DNA of 27,290 bases, from contig JAKAME010000009.1 in NCBI GenBank assembly GCA_021813025.1, positions 1 to 27,290 on the forward strand, in the 5' to 3' direction. The position numbers and the translations under genes are program-made. The stretch is from Microcaldota archaeon (lineage in GTDB: Archaea; Micrarchaeota; Micrarchaeia; Anstonellales; Anstonellaceae). Positions 5,683 to 15,300 of the stretch are shown piece by piece (the first letter of the stretch is position 1; each line of letters starts with the position of its first letter). The notes beneath the pieces were generated by a model. It ran no database searches and was not told the origin of the DNA. It was given only the letters and a program-made list of their open reading frames with translations.

Positions 5683-6657
5683 ATGGAAGCCTGGAACAAA
5701 ACCAAACGTGGCCAGCTCACCCCAGCTTGGGGTCTCGTCATTGTGTTCGCGGTGCTGGTCCTGGGGGCTCTGGGCTACATGTACTGGCCGAAAGCCCCCG
5801 GTCCTGGTTCCCCCCTTTCAGACGGTTCAAGCACATCTCCTGTCTCTTCTCCCACACCTCCAGGAGGCAATATCTTCGTGACCGGCTCGGCGCCGCAACT
5901 GGTGCCTACGGCACTCGACTACTTCAACAGCTCTTCGGTGTCGGTCAATCTTTCGTATTTCAATCCCAATACGGATGAGCCGACCGCTGCCACCAACACC
6001 ACCAGCGCAGGTGCGCGCTACAAAATCATGGCTTGCGCGGCCGGCTATCTTTGCGATGTCCAAACCGGGACAGTGCCGGCCGGGCAGAACTCCATACCTG
6101 TCATTTTCAAGATGAAAAGGTATGACGCCGCGTTGACCATGACGACCTACAACACCAACGGCATCACGCCGAACACAGTGGCCGCGAACCAAACCCTCAA
6201 TGCCGACGACCAGCGCAGCTTGTATGTCGACATCCAGGGCCACAACTACCACCTGATTGCCGGCAGCTCGATCCCACGCTACACGGCATTCTGGAACTGC
6301 TCCAACACCACCGATTGGGTCGCGTCCAACATGGCCTACTACGGCTTGGACACTTCCTCATGCACGCCTGCTTCGAGGCAAGTTGCGGTGTCTGCCGTCA
6401 GCAAGAGCGTCGTGGCGATGTGGGACTGCTCAGGCGACATCCCCGGCACGCAGCTCAAGCGCACGCAGATTGGCCTGGCCACTTCAACCAGCTTTACGCT
6501 GACTGACCAGCAATGCTCGTTGAGCATCGTGGGCTGGAACTGGTACACCAACACCAAGAATGGCAAGCTCCAAGAAGGTCCTCTCAAGGATGACGGGACT
6601 GTCACGAGCTCGGGCATCAATGTCCAGGCCGTGGCTGCGAATGTCCTTGGCCAGTAG
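5683..6657 (+). CDS. Membrane-anchored extracellular protein, first gene of the plus-strand operon
   Basis: A 324-residue protein. A short positive N-terminus (MEAWNKTKRGQ) is followed by one hydrophobic helix (residues ~16-35), then a Pro/Ser/Gly linker and a ~270-residue extracellular domain. This is type II topology or an uncleaved signal anchor. The domain contains several Cys pairs (MACAAGYLCDV, FWNCSNTTDW, SSCTPAS, MWDCSG, QQCSLS), Asn-linked glycosylation sequons, and Trp/Tyr-rich beta strands. No family is recognised. A T-tract follows its stop, so this gene may be made in excess over the rest of the operon, as expected for a major surface or virion component. The link to a particle is inference. 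Confidence 0.75.
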   Translation: MEAWNKTKRGQLTPAWGLVIVFAVLVLGALGYMYWPKAPGPGSPLSDGSSTSPVSSPTPPGGNIFVTGSAPQLVPTALDYFNSSSVSVNLSYFNPNTDEPTAATNTTSAGARYKIMACAAGYLCDVQTGTVPAGQNSIPVIFKMKRYDAALTMTTYNTNGITPNTVAANQTLNADDQRSLYVDIQGHNYHLIAGSSIPRYTAFWNCSNTTDWVASNMAYYGLDTSSCTPASRQVAVSAVSKSVVAMWDCSGDIPGTQLKRTQIGLATSTSFTLTDQQCSLSIVGWNWYTNTKNGKLQEGPLKDDGTVTSSGINVQAVAANVLGQ

Positions 6658-6669
6658 GCTGTCCATCTA

Positions 6670-6682
6670 TTTTTTCTTTTTT
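6670..6682 (+). terminator. T-tract after the first plus-strand gene
   Basis: TTTTTTCTTTTTT begins about 12 bases after the stop of the first surface gene and before the Shine-Dalgarno of the next. Archaeal RNA polymerase terminates at such tracts without a hairpin, so partial termination here is likely. Confidence 0.5.
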
Positions 6683-6729
6683 AAGGGGGCGTTTTGCCCC
6701 CAACCCCAATTCAAGCGAGGTGTTGGCTG

Positions 6730-8916
6730 ATGGATGCGAAATGGATAGGCTTGTGCGCGCTGATGCTGCTCCTGTTGGGCTGCACAGCTCCCGGCCCGGG
6801 CGCCATCTATGGCGGCACCTCGCCTGCGCAAAGCCCGTTCATTTCCAACTCCAACCTCAAGTTGATTTCGGCCTCGCCGCTGGACCTCTCCCAAGGCGGC
6901 AAGTTCACACGGACATATCTCACAGATATCCAAATCAACTCCAACAACGGCCAGCTAGTCCAGGGCGCAGTTTCCTCCAACCTCAAGGACACAGATGCAT
7001 CTGACGGGAAAATTTCAAAACAAGGCTTCGTCATCGGCGCCAAGCTGAACAGCATGAGCTGCGACTACCCAACGAACGATTATCTCGCCGTAAACCATGA
7101 CATCGCGACGTATTCTTTGGCCAATGTGCCCAGCCCGAGCTGGAAGGCGACCGGTTCCGGCGGCATTGCCGGCGCAGGTTGCCAGAATGACCTCTATGGC
7201 ATTATTGGGCGCGTCTATTCCAATAGCCAGATTCCGGCCTCTACCGACAGCAAAGGCGTCAAGTATTACGGGTTGACTGATGGCTGTGCCAGGGACTTCA
7301 ATTCCTATTGCATCGCGCAAGGCACGGGCTATGTGGTGCTCAACAAAGACGCGGTCAGCGCCGACTATTGGGCCTCGTCCGCGATTGGAAAGGTGCGGGC
7401 CTGCGTGCGGCTGAACCCATCATCTGAGTATTATAAGGTGTACAATGTCCAGCCAATGAAGCCCAGTTTCAACGTGACGATTGGCATTCGCCACGACAAC
7501 GGAACCGAAGAGTACGACACCATCTCCCAAAACAAGAAAATCATCAACACTCCTAACATGTACGTCGACTTTTCCTCGCTTGACTTCACGGGCCAGCAGT
7601 TTTGTCCGTCTGAGACAGGCATAGTGCTGATGCAGAAGATTTCGAGCGCTGGTGGAAATACTCTTAATACCTACGTGCTGCACAACAATCTCGACGTGTT
7701 GAATGGCCTGTATTCCAGCGTCATCTCGGCGCGCGACGGCCTGGTCATCTCATCCGCCGATGCCCAGCCTGGCACCGCGGTCTCGCTCTACAACGCCATC
7801 GATGCCTACAACAACGAGATTTCAAGCCAGCTCAGCTCCCCCTATTCCAGCTTTGTCACCAAGCCGGCGGATTCGTCTTACCGCAACGGCTATGTCTCGA
7901 TTGACCGGACCTCGAGCGCGCCGTTCAATGTCAATGCCCAGATGATGGTGAATGCCGATTGGATTGGCATTGTCATTCCGAAAGCCACCCCAAAAATCAC
8001 CGGCATCATGCCCAATTCACTCACCCTCATCTCCGGTCGCCAGGGAGGCAGCGTGCAGGTGTCAATCTACAACACCAACGATTTCCAAGGCAATTTCTAT
8101 TCTGACATGAGTCAATGCCCGTTCAATCCGATTTGGTCCCCATCCCCTGACGGCTCCTATGGCCCATACCAGACCAAGGTCGCAAGCATGACCATTCCCA
8201 CTTCAAATGTCGGGGTGGGGCAGACGTGCACCATCAAGGTTTGCTCGGGGGTGGCTCTGACAGGTGAAGCGCCAGTCTGCGATTCGGCCAGCTTTGGTGT
8301 CAATGTCCAGAATGCATGCATCCAAACCTGCCCAATTGGGAAGGTTCGCGTCAGCCAGGACACGTGCGACTGTGTCTGCCAGACCACCTCCTGCCCAGCC
8401 GGCCAGAAGCTGGACCAGGACACATGTCGGTGCGTCAACCAGCAGCTAACCTGCCCAGACAACACCGCGGTCGGCCAATGCAACGCGAAGGGCCAGCGCT
8501 GCAATGTCTATGGGTCTCTGGCGGATGATTGCAGCTGCAACAATACCTGTGCGCAGCCAGCTCCTGCGCCAGCCCCGGCCCCGGGCCCCGGGCCCGTGCC
8601 TCCTTCCTGTCCACTCCTCAAAAAAGTCATCTATCTCCCTTCAGGAGGAGTAAATTTCTTTGACATGAATTTCTTTGGGACACAGATTGGACAGTGTGAT
8701 TGGGACCCGTTGAGCGTCGGAGCCATCTTTATTGCCCTTGGCGCTGCGCTGGCATACCTCTTGCGCGAAGACGAGAAGCTAATGCTCATCGGCTTGGCCA
8801 TCTTCGGTTTGGGCTTGCTCATGGTAGTCTGGGCCATCCTGGCAGGCAACGTGCTGTTGGTAGGGCTATTGGCAGTCATCATGCTGATCGCCCTGCTCTG
8901 GCGCCTGACACTATGA
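6730..8916 (+). CDS. Large lipobox surface protein with Ig-like domain, Cys-rich stalk and C-terminal membrane helices
   Basis: A 728-residue protein starting at ATG 6730 after a GAGGTG Shine-Dalgarno. A signal peptide ends in a lipobox (LLLLGCTAPG), so Cys19 may be lipidated. A ~400-residue beta-rich ectodomain with scattered Cys pairs is followed by an Ig-like domain (from PKITGIMP near residue 420 to ~520). Next comes a Cys-rich stalk of TIL/EGF-like repeats (CPIGKVRVSQDTCDCVC, CPAGQKLDQDTCRC, ~525-625) and an Ala/Pro repeat. The C-terminus has about three membrane helices (~660-728). The stop overlaps the next ATG (ATGA). The order beta ectodomain, Ig-like domain, membrane anchor recalls archaeal fusexins (HAP2-like). 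The resemblance is weak and the fusion-loop motif was not found, so it is otherwise an unclassified adhesin or spike. Confidence 0.8.
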   Translation: MDAKWIGLCALMLLLLGCTAPGPGAIYGGTSPAQSPFISNSNLKLISASPLDLSQGGKFTRTYLTDIQINSNNGQLVQGAVSSNLKDTDASDGKISKQGFVIGAKLNSMSCDYPTNDYLAVNHDIATYSLANVPSPSWKATGSGGIAGAGCQNDLYGIIGRVYSNSQIPASTDSKGVKYYGLTDGCARDFNSYCIAQGTGYVVLNKDAVSADYWASSAIGKVRACVRLNPSSEYYKVYNVQPMKPSFNVTIGIRHDNGTEEYDTISQNKKIINTPNMYVDFSSLDFTGQQFCPSETGIVLMQKISSAGGNTLNTYVLHNNLDVLNGLYSSVISARDGLVISSADAQPGTAVSLYNAIDAYNNEISSQLSSPYSSFVTKPADSSYRNGYVSIDRTSSAPFNVNAQMMVNADWIGIVIPKATPKITGIMPNSLTLISGRQGGSVQVSIYNTNDFQGNFYSDMSQCPFNPIWSPSPDGSYGPYQTKVASMTIPTSNVGVGQTCTIKVCSGVALTGEAPVCDSASFGVNVQNACIQTCPIGKVRVSQDTCDCVCQTTSCPAGQKLDQDTCRCVNQQLTCPDNTAVGQCNAKGQRCNVYGSLADDCSCNNTCAQPAPAPAPAPGPGPVPPSCPLLKKVIYLPSGGVNFFDMNFFGTQIGQCDWDPLSVGAIFIALGAALAYLLREDEKLMLIGLAIFGLGLLMVVWAILAGNVLLVGLLAVIMLIALLWRLTL

Positions 8917-10922
8917 GGTGCCTGACCATGAGACTCCCAATCTGTGCATTCCCACTTGGCATCCTCACACTGCTGCTTCTGCTGGGCTGCACCGCGCCCG
9001 GCCCGGGCTCGCCAGTCGCCGAAGGCTTCTCTGCCATCTCGCTTGGCCAAGGCTCGGGCTACATCGACTATGACCCAGATTTCCAGGGCGGCGCCATCGA
9101 CTTGGTTGTTGTCGTGGATGGCTCCAGTGGGTCAGCTCAGGCCACTTTCTCCCCAGCCCAGCTGCTGGCGGCCGGCTTCACCAAGACGCCATCAGGCCCG
9201 CTCCAGCTGCATATGCGCATGGACAACCAGACCTGCCGCTTCACTCTGCTCAACACCTCCCAGCCAGTCTACCGCTATGACATATTTTATGTCGGCAGCA
9301 GCCCGGGCTCATCAGGGTATACCTGCTCGCAGCTCGGGGGCTGGCAGCTCGGGTCCTGTACCCGTTCCAGCAATCAATACGGCATCTCCACCAGCTGCGC
9401 GTGCGCGCGCAAGGTGCTGGCCGGAGAGCTGTTTCTCCTCGATTCCATAGCCCAGTTAGACTACCAGGTGCGCGTGGACTTGTCAGGCGACAACTTCACC
9501 ACTGGCTTGGACCTAAGCACCCTTATCCGCTCGAATTCGATTCCAGGCCTCCTCAAGGCCTCGCTGCTGCCGTCCTCCACAGGAACGCAGACCTGCGGCT
9601 CTCCTGGGCAGGATACAGTGGTTTTCCGCCCAGTGAACACCAACAGTCTGCAGCTGAAAAACAAGGCCTATTACCCCTCAGTGCTCTCCAACGCGCAATC
9701 CACGGCTGCCACTCTCACACAGGCTCAGGACGCAAATTCCAATCTGGAAGCCCTGGTTGCCTCCACGGGGCCGGTATCGAGCTATTGTCCGCCAGCCATA
9801 GGGAGCGGAATCGCTCCGGGTGCGGATGGCATCACCACCCAGTATGTCTGCACGCCAAAGAATCCTGTGGTCTGGCCGCAGGTCAAGCTGCGCGCCAAGG
9901 CCAGCTCGCTGCAGGTGGTCACTCCCAGCGGCACGCCCAAAATCATCTCCGTCAGCGTCCCGACGGCCGGCCCGGGGCAGACCACCAACATCGAGGTAAT
10001 CGTTGAGAACGCCGGCGCAGTGGCGGATTCGTTCGACCTCTCGCTCTCTGGCAAGTATTCCATCCAAACTCAGCCGGTGCGCGTGTCCGTCCAGCCAAGG
10101 CAGCAGGCAACCGCCCAGCTTGCCATCCAAGGGGCCGGCGTTGTGGGCAACTACACGCTCACAGCCAAGTCGGCCAATGACCCCTCAAAACAGGACCAGC
10201 TCGCCATCTCCGTGCGCCTGGAGCCCTATTGCGACCGGCCGGCTGAGGCGGGCAAGGTCAAGGTGTCCACGGAATACGGCTGCTATTATGTCTGCGACCA
10301 GCAGTACCAGAAGGATTTGCGCGAGAAGGATTGCTCGAGTTTTGAGGACATCAGCCCGCGCGGGGCCTACAACCGCAGGTATCAGTCAAGCGTCAGCTCG
10401 GACGGAACGCCAGTCTTTGCGCTGCAGGATTATTCTGGCGAGTTCCACTGCACCGGCGCCAGCTCCTACGAGGGGCTCAACAGCTACATGGACGGCGTAA
10501 TAACTGAGCGCATCCAGGCGTTCGTGCCGGCCGCCATGCCGAACGCCGTCTGGCTTCCCACCCCAGTGTGTAACTACGTCGGCATTTATGGGTATCATTG
10601 GGGCGGTCAGGGCGCGCAGCCAGTGCAGGACCTCCTCTTTGATCAGTCCGCGCCCGGGGCTCCGGCCGGCATCCTGCAGAAGGACATGTCGGTGAGTTTG
10701 CCGAGCCTGCCGGAGGAGAGCCAAATCAGCGTGCCTGTCAATCCACAGGCTCCGTCTGCCAGCGTGACGGCCAATGCCTCGCTGATAGTGCCGCCTGCAG
10801 CTAACCTGCCTGTGGCCGGCCCGCCGCCCCTCCCAGGATGGTTCATACCCGCTGCAGGAATTGGGGCGGTGCTCATTCTCGCCGGCGTGGCATATCTCTG
10901 GTGGAGGGCATCCCATGGCTGA
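8913..10922 (+). CDS. Second large lipobox surface protein with Ig-like domain and C-terminal anchor
   Basis: A 669-residue protein. ATG 8913 overlaps the previous stop; a second in-frame ATG at 8928 is also possible. The signal peptide ends in the same lipobox as its neighbour (LLLLLGCTAPGPG). An ectodomain with Cys pairs (NQTCRF, GYTCSQ, TSCACARK) leads to an Ig/CARDB-like domain from about residue 340 to 430 (PKIISVSVPTAGPGQTTNIE...). A Cys-containing domain follows (EYGCYYVCDQQY...), then a Pro-rich linker and one C-terminal membrane helix (~642-665). The junction into the Ig-like domain (VKLRAKASSLQVVTPSGTPKI) is laid out like that of the preceding protein, so the two are probably ancient paralogues acting together at the surface. 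Function is not established. Confidence 0.78.
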   Translation: MRCLTMRLPICAFPLGILTLLLLLGCTAPGPGSPVAEGFSAISLGQGSGYIDYDPDFQGGAIDLVVVVDGSSGSAQATFSPAQLLAAGFTKTPSGPLQLHMRMDNQTCRFTLLNTSQPVYRYDIFYVGSSPGSSGYTCSQLGGWQLGSCTRSSNQYGISTSCACARKVLAGELFLLDSIAQLDYQVRVDLSGDNFTTGLDLSTLIRSNSIPGLLKASLLPSSTGTQTCGSPGQDTVVFRPVNTNSLQLKNKAYYPSVLSNAQSTAATLTQAQDANSNLEALVASTGPVSSYCPPAIGSGIAPGADGITTQYVCTPKNPVVWPQVKLRAKASSLQVVTPSGTPKIISVSVPTAGPGQTTNIEVIVENAGAVADSFDLSLSGKYSIQTQPVRVSVQPRQQATAQLAIQGAGVVGNYTLTAKSANDPSKQDQLAISVRLEPYCDRPAEAGKVKVSTEYGCYYVCDQQYQKDLREKDCSSFEDISPRGAYNRRYQSSVSSDGTPVFALQDYSGEFHCTGASSYEGLNSYMDGVITERIQAFVPAAMPNAVWLPTPVCNYVGIYGYHWGGQGAQPVQDLLFDQSAPGAPAGILQKDMSVSLPSLPEESQISVPVNPQAPSASVTANASLIVPPAANLPVAGPPPLPGWFIPAAGIGAVLILAGVAYLWWRASHG

Positions 10923-11604
10923 GCTTTTTGAGGTGCCGGTAGAGCTGGAAAAGAGCGAGACGCCGCTGCTGGACTTGGTGCTCACCGGCCTGGTCCTAGT
11001 GCTCATGCTGATTTTCATCTTCTGGTTTGGCCAGCTCTATGGCCAGACGCAGCCCACGTTCGTGAGCGTTGGCTACGCCATACTCATGGTAGTTTCAATC
11101 ATTGCGATGGCCGTACACTGGCTTGACTATCCTTACGCGCGGTTCATCGGCCTCGACAAAACACAGCTTCCTCAAGTATTCGGTCTGCTCATTTTTGGCG
11201 CAATTATCGGCTGGCTCACCATTCTGCCAGGGCGTGCCTTTTCAGGCGCGCTTCTTCCGCTGGGCTCCATCGACGCTCTGGCCGGTTCCGTCTTCATCTA
11301 CATCGTGGCCCCATTTGCCGAGACAATCTTTTTCCCAGGCACCCTCATGCCAACTGTTGAGGAAATTTTGGTGGGGTTCGGCTTCCCGCGCTATGTAGCT
11401 GCCGTGGTTGCCGACATCATCCAAGCTGTCATTCTGACTATTATACATCTGATTGCTTACCCCAACGCCGCCGCGCTCGGGAGCCTGTTCTGGATTTTCG
11501 TTATCTTCGGCCTGATTGCCCGCTCGACCCGCTCGATTCTGCCGCTCCTGTCTGCGCATTTTGTTTGGGCATTGATGCTTGGAGGCATGGTTCTCCATGG
11601 GTGA
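10915..11604 (+). CDS. CPBP-like (CAAX-protease-related) integral membrane protein
   Basis: A 229-residue polytopic membrane protein with about seven helices. ATG 10915 overlaps the previous stop by 8 bases and is preceded by GGAGG. The helices around residues 132-146 (APFAETIFFPG), 170-181 (AVILTIIHLIAY) and 208-220 (ILPLLSAHFVWAL) fall in the order and spacing of the CPBP/CAAX-protease family, whose consensus is EExxxR, FxxxH and HxxxN/D. Glu136, His178 and His215 are kept. The second Glu is Thr and the Arg is Pro, so it may be a divergent or inactive member. It sits among secreted proteins and beside a signal-peptidase-like gene, which suggests a role in their maturation or membrane assembly. 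Confidence 0.6.
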   Translation: MAELFEVPVELEKSETPLLDLVLTGLVLVLMLIFIFWFGQLYGQTQPTFVSVGYAILMVVSIIAMAVHWLDYPYARFIGLDKTQLPQVFGLLIFGAIIGWLTILPGRAFSGALLPLGSIDALAGSVFIYIVAPFAETIFFPGTLMPTVEEILVGFGFPRYVAAVVADIIQAVILTIIHLIAYPNAAALGSLFWIFVIFGLIARSTRSILPLLSAHFVWALMLGGMVLHG

Positions 11605-11692
11605 CCGCAAAAAGCTGAGGGTCCTGCGAAAAATAGGGCAGATGCGCATGCAGCCGCCAGGTCTGCCCATAGCTTGCGAGGAGGTATGCTGA
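11597..11692 (+). CDS. Possible small basic protein (31 aa) bridging two genes
   Basis: An ATG overlaps the CPBP-like stop by 8 bases, and the TGA overlaps the next ATG (TGATG). The 31 residues begin MGDRKKLRVLRKIGQ and are basic. The support is only the perfect coupling geometry, which matches the other junctions of this genome. The ORF could also be a chance translational bridge. Confidence 0.35.
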   Translation: MGDRKKLRVLRKIGQMRMQPPGLPIACEEVC

Positions 11693-12366
11693 TGCTGCGC
11701 CTCCTGATTATTTTGGTGGTCCTCATAGCCCTAGGTGCGCTCGGCTACCTTATCCAGACAGGCAGCACCATCTCTTTCAATCCGAAGTCAGGCAATGTCC
11801 AAGTATGGAATCCAGACAGCGCGGCAGAGGCAGCCAAGCTCGCTGCAGATAATGCGGCCCTGGAAGCGCAGAGAGCTGCCGAAATTGCCGCCCTGACCGC
11901 TGCCTCGGCAGCGCATGCATCAGATTGGACCCCACAGCCTGATTCTACGGCCGCTCCGCTCACTTCGCAAGACTGCGCGGACCTCTATCCAAACGGAATT
12001 ACTCTGGGGTATGGGTGGAGCATGGAGCCCTTTGGCCATCCTGGCGACTTGCAAAGCATTGACTGCGCTGTTCCCACCCAAGACGTGCGAGTGGGCCAAG
12101 CAGTCATCTCCTATGCGGATTACCGGCGTTTCGACAATGGAACCGCATATGGCTATCCTTTCGGGCACCAGGTAGTCTGGAGGAACGAAACGCATTACCG
12201 CGTGCAGGGCACGTGCCCCGAATGCACCTCGTCCGGAGTCTACAGCTTTGCCCACCACTACCTCGGAAAAGTGAATTACTCGGCGCAGACGCAGGAGGCG
12301 CTCTGTGCATTCGTAAAGGAAAACCGGACGCAGTATGCCTCAGCTGTGGGATGGATGTGCAAATGA
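11692..12366 (+). CDS. Membrane-anchored S26 signal-peptidase-like protein
   Basis: A 224-residue protein. ATG 11692 is chosen because it follows GAGGAGGT at 6-7 bases. An N-terminal membrane helix (residues 2-21) is followed by an Ala-rich helical stalk (43-76). Residues 106-119 (GYGWSMEPFGHPGD) match the S26 signal-peptidase box around the nucleophile serine (SMxP...GD), giving Ser110. DVRVGQAVISY (131-141) fits the following strand. GHQVV with His159 and THYRVQGT (167-174) fit the region holding the general base in the archaeal/Sec11 type Ser-His enzymes. Four Cys in the C-terminal half may form disulfides, so the domain is probably outside. A role in cleaving the element's own secreted proteins is inference. 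Confidence 0.6.
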   Translation: MLRLLIILVVLIALGALGYLIQTGSTISFNPKSGNVQVWNPDSAAEAAKLAADNAALEAQRAAEIAALTAASAAHASDWTPQPDSTAAPLTSQDCADLYPNGITLGYGWSMEPFGHPGDLQSIDCAVPTQDVRVGQAVISYADYRRFDNGTAYGYPFGHQVVWRNETHYRVQGTCPECTSSGVYSFAHHYLGKVNYSAQTQEALCAFVKENRTQYASAVGWMCK

Positions 12367-15300
12367 GGCCCTTCTCTCTATTGCTCCCCCTGCTTTTGCT
12401 GTTCTTCTCCAGCTCCAGCTTCGCCATCGGCTTTTGGAACATCTCCTGCGGTGGGCAAATCACCATTCCTGTCGCAAATCCCAATGCGGTTGCCACTGGG
12501 CCGCAACTCGTCCTCCACCACTTGACCCTGCCCAACGCAGCAGGAGACGGCACGGCTGGCCGTCTGCTCTATGTGAATGGGAGCAGCTTCAACACAGAGC
12601 GCTTTTACCGGGTCAATGACACCTTCAACGCCTCCAACAAGTCTGGCTACATCATCATGTCTGTTCCCGCGCTGCCCTCAAGCGGCACGGCCTATATGGT
12701 CTATGCCTATGACTGCTCTGGCACGACTGACGATTCGGACATCACTATTCTGTCAGAGGGCCACAATCCGGCTAACCTCGCAGATTTCACTGGCAGCGCA
12801 TCAAGCACGGCCATCTCCGGCGGCTTCGATGTTTCGGTTGTCGGCGGCGGCAGCCTGAAAACCTATGCCACCAATCAGAACGGGCGCTATTTTTGGGTGT
12901 TCAATTTCACCTCAAACATCACCACAGACCGCCCCACGGGCTGTTGGGGCGACCCCTCAAACCGCCCGTGGTCTTGTTTTGTCTGGAACGGAAGCTCGTC
13001 GTATTGGTTTAACAGCAACGCATCCGCGTCTGAGGGCCGCTCCTCGCAGAAAGTCGCCGCTCCCCCGGCAAACCAGAAAGCCCTCTACGAGCTTGACATG
13101 AACAGCAGCAGGACATTCGCCCGCGTCTGCTATCTGAACGGCTCGTGCAGCGTCTGGATGAACAACAGCGCCGGCTACCAGAACACGCCCTCCAACATCA
13201 CAAGCATCGGCGTAGATGGCGGTGAGCAGGTCGGTGTTTTCATGTATGGCTACACCACCAACTACGTCGGCGAGCCGCCAAGCACTTCGCAAACAAACGA
13301 CACCTCACGCTGCATCTATGACCCTGCCCATTGCTTCCCAAAAAATTTGACAATCCAGGTGAATAATTCCAACGTGGCTGATTTGGCAGCACCCGGCTCT
13401 TTTGGATTGTCGGCCGAGCTTTGCCTCACAGACGGCGGAACCAATGGCCACGACCAGTCATGGTTCTACCTCAGTGGCGGCGCTCTCACCCGCCTTTATT
13501 ACTATCGCACTCCGAATTGGAGCGATGGCGATGCCTGCGGGCGCATCATAATCAACGCAACAACTATTCCGGGAAATGCATCTGGCGGCATCACCATCTC
13601 AAGCTTCATAGGGTTTTATGGCAACGCAAGCCAGCCAGACCTCTCCAACGCTGGCATGACCCTTTTCTCCTCCAATCCCATCCCAATCTTCGGAGATTTC
13701 TCCAAGTCTGCCTCCTGTGATTACAATTACACTATCTCCGAAGGTGTCCGTTATGGCATCAATGGTTCGGCTGGCGCGTGCGTTGTCCGAGCCTTTAATC
13801 AAACAGGCACGAGCAGGCGCTATTTTGTCATGTTCCGCCTGAACTCGACTGCTGATGCAATAGGGCGCACTCGTTTCATCGGGCCGGGGGATTGGGCCAC
13901 CGGCCCGGCAGGAGGCATTTTCATTTACAATACGAGCGTCGCAAACATCACAACAGACACTCATTCAGGTTCCTACTCCGGCCTTCCAACTCCCGCGCCG
14001 AATACTTGGGCGTGGCTTGAGGTCAATTTCGCCGACCCCAACATGAGCGCGAGAATCGGGGCCAACGGCACATGGCAGCATCTCACCAACCCTCCCACGG
14101 CGGTTCCGCATACGCTCTATGACCTCGGCTTCTCCATAGACAACCTCAATGAGATGGACATAGGCTTCTACGGCTCTACTTACAATTTCTCCGGCGTCGA
14201 GCCGAACTACACTGTCCTCTATCAAGCCGCCTCTCCCAACATCTCCATCTCCTCCGTCTCGGTTTCCCCAACAATCGCCAACAAATCCGCCAACGTCTCC
14301 TGCAACGTCAGCGTGGCCTGCGGCGGCTCGGCATCGGTCTGCAATGTCTCCTATGAGTGGCATCTCAACGGCGCCAACCAGTCGGCGCTCGCAGCCATGG
14401 CGCAGGACGTTTCCACCAGCACTGCATCCCTTATCTCCAACCTCACCCCAAGCCAATTTTCAAAAGGTCAGAACTGGTCGTGCAACGTCAAGGCCGTCAA
14501 TGCGACCGGCAACGCGACAGGATGGAACATGAGTGCCAACAACACCATCCAAAACAGCATCCCCACCCTCTCCTCAAGCCTTGCCTTCACAAACGCAACA
14601 GCCGGCCATTGGTTCTATGCCAATTTCACCGGGGACGACTTGGACGGCTATGCCGATATGACATGGTGGCAGCTTAATTCAAGCTCCGGCACTTGCATCA
14701 ACTTCTCCAACTTAAGTTCGGCCAATTCCACCGCGCTTGTGTTCAACTGCTCTGCCACCGGCCCATCCACCCCGACGCTCAACGCCACCATCAACGATTC
14801 CTCCGGGGCGCAGGCCAACGCCACGTCAAGCAACGCCTACCCAGACCTCGTTTCCACGCTCACCAATACCTCCATTACTCCGGCGACCATCTATCTCACT
14901 ACCACACCAATCACCTGCAATTTGGGCATTTTGTCTGACGCAGATGGAGATATCGAGAACGCCACGGCAAGAACTTATGAATGGTATCTCAACGGCACGG
15001 CAATAGCCAATTCCAATTCCAGCACGCTCACCAATTCCTCCTTTGGCGGCACCGACAGCCTAATCTGCGGATGGATTGCAACCGTGGACAACTGGAACGA
15101 GAGCCGCGCCTTCACCAATTCGTCCCCTGTCGTCGTCATAAACAGTTCCTTCACCGCGAATTATTCCATCCTGGTTTCATCGCTTGCCCAAGCCAACCAA
15201 TCTGTCCTATGGACAGCGCAAGCAAATGTGAGCGCTGGCTCTGGCACTCTCTCCCTCACCCACACAATCAACGGAACCATCAACGCCACCACCATTCTTG

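Noticed and set aside
5628..5978. Frame starting exactly where a leaderless transcript from the 5598 TATA box would begin
   Set aside because: After ~18 codons it runs out of frame through the first surface gene, with Arg/Ser-rich shadow composition. A very short leader peptide cannot be excluded.
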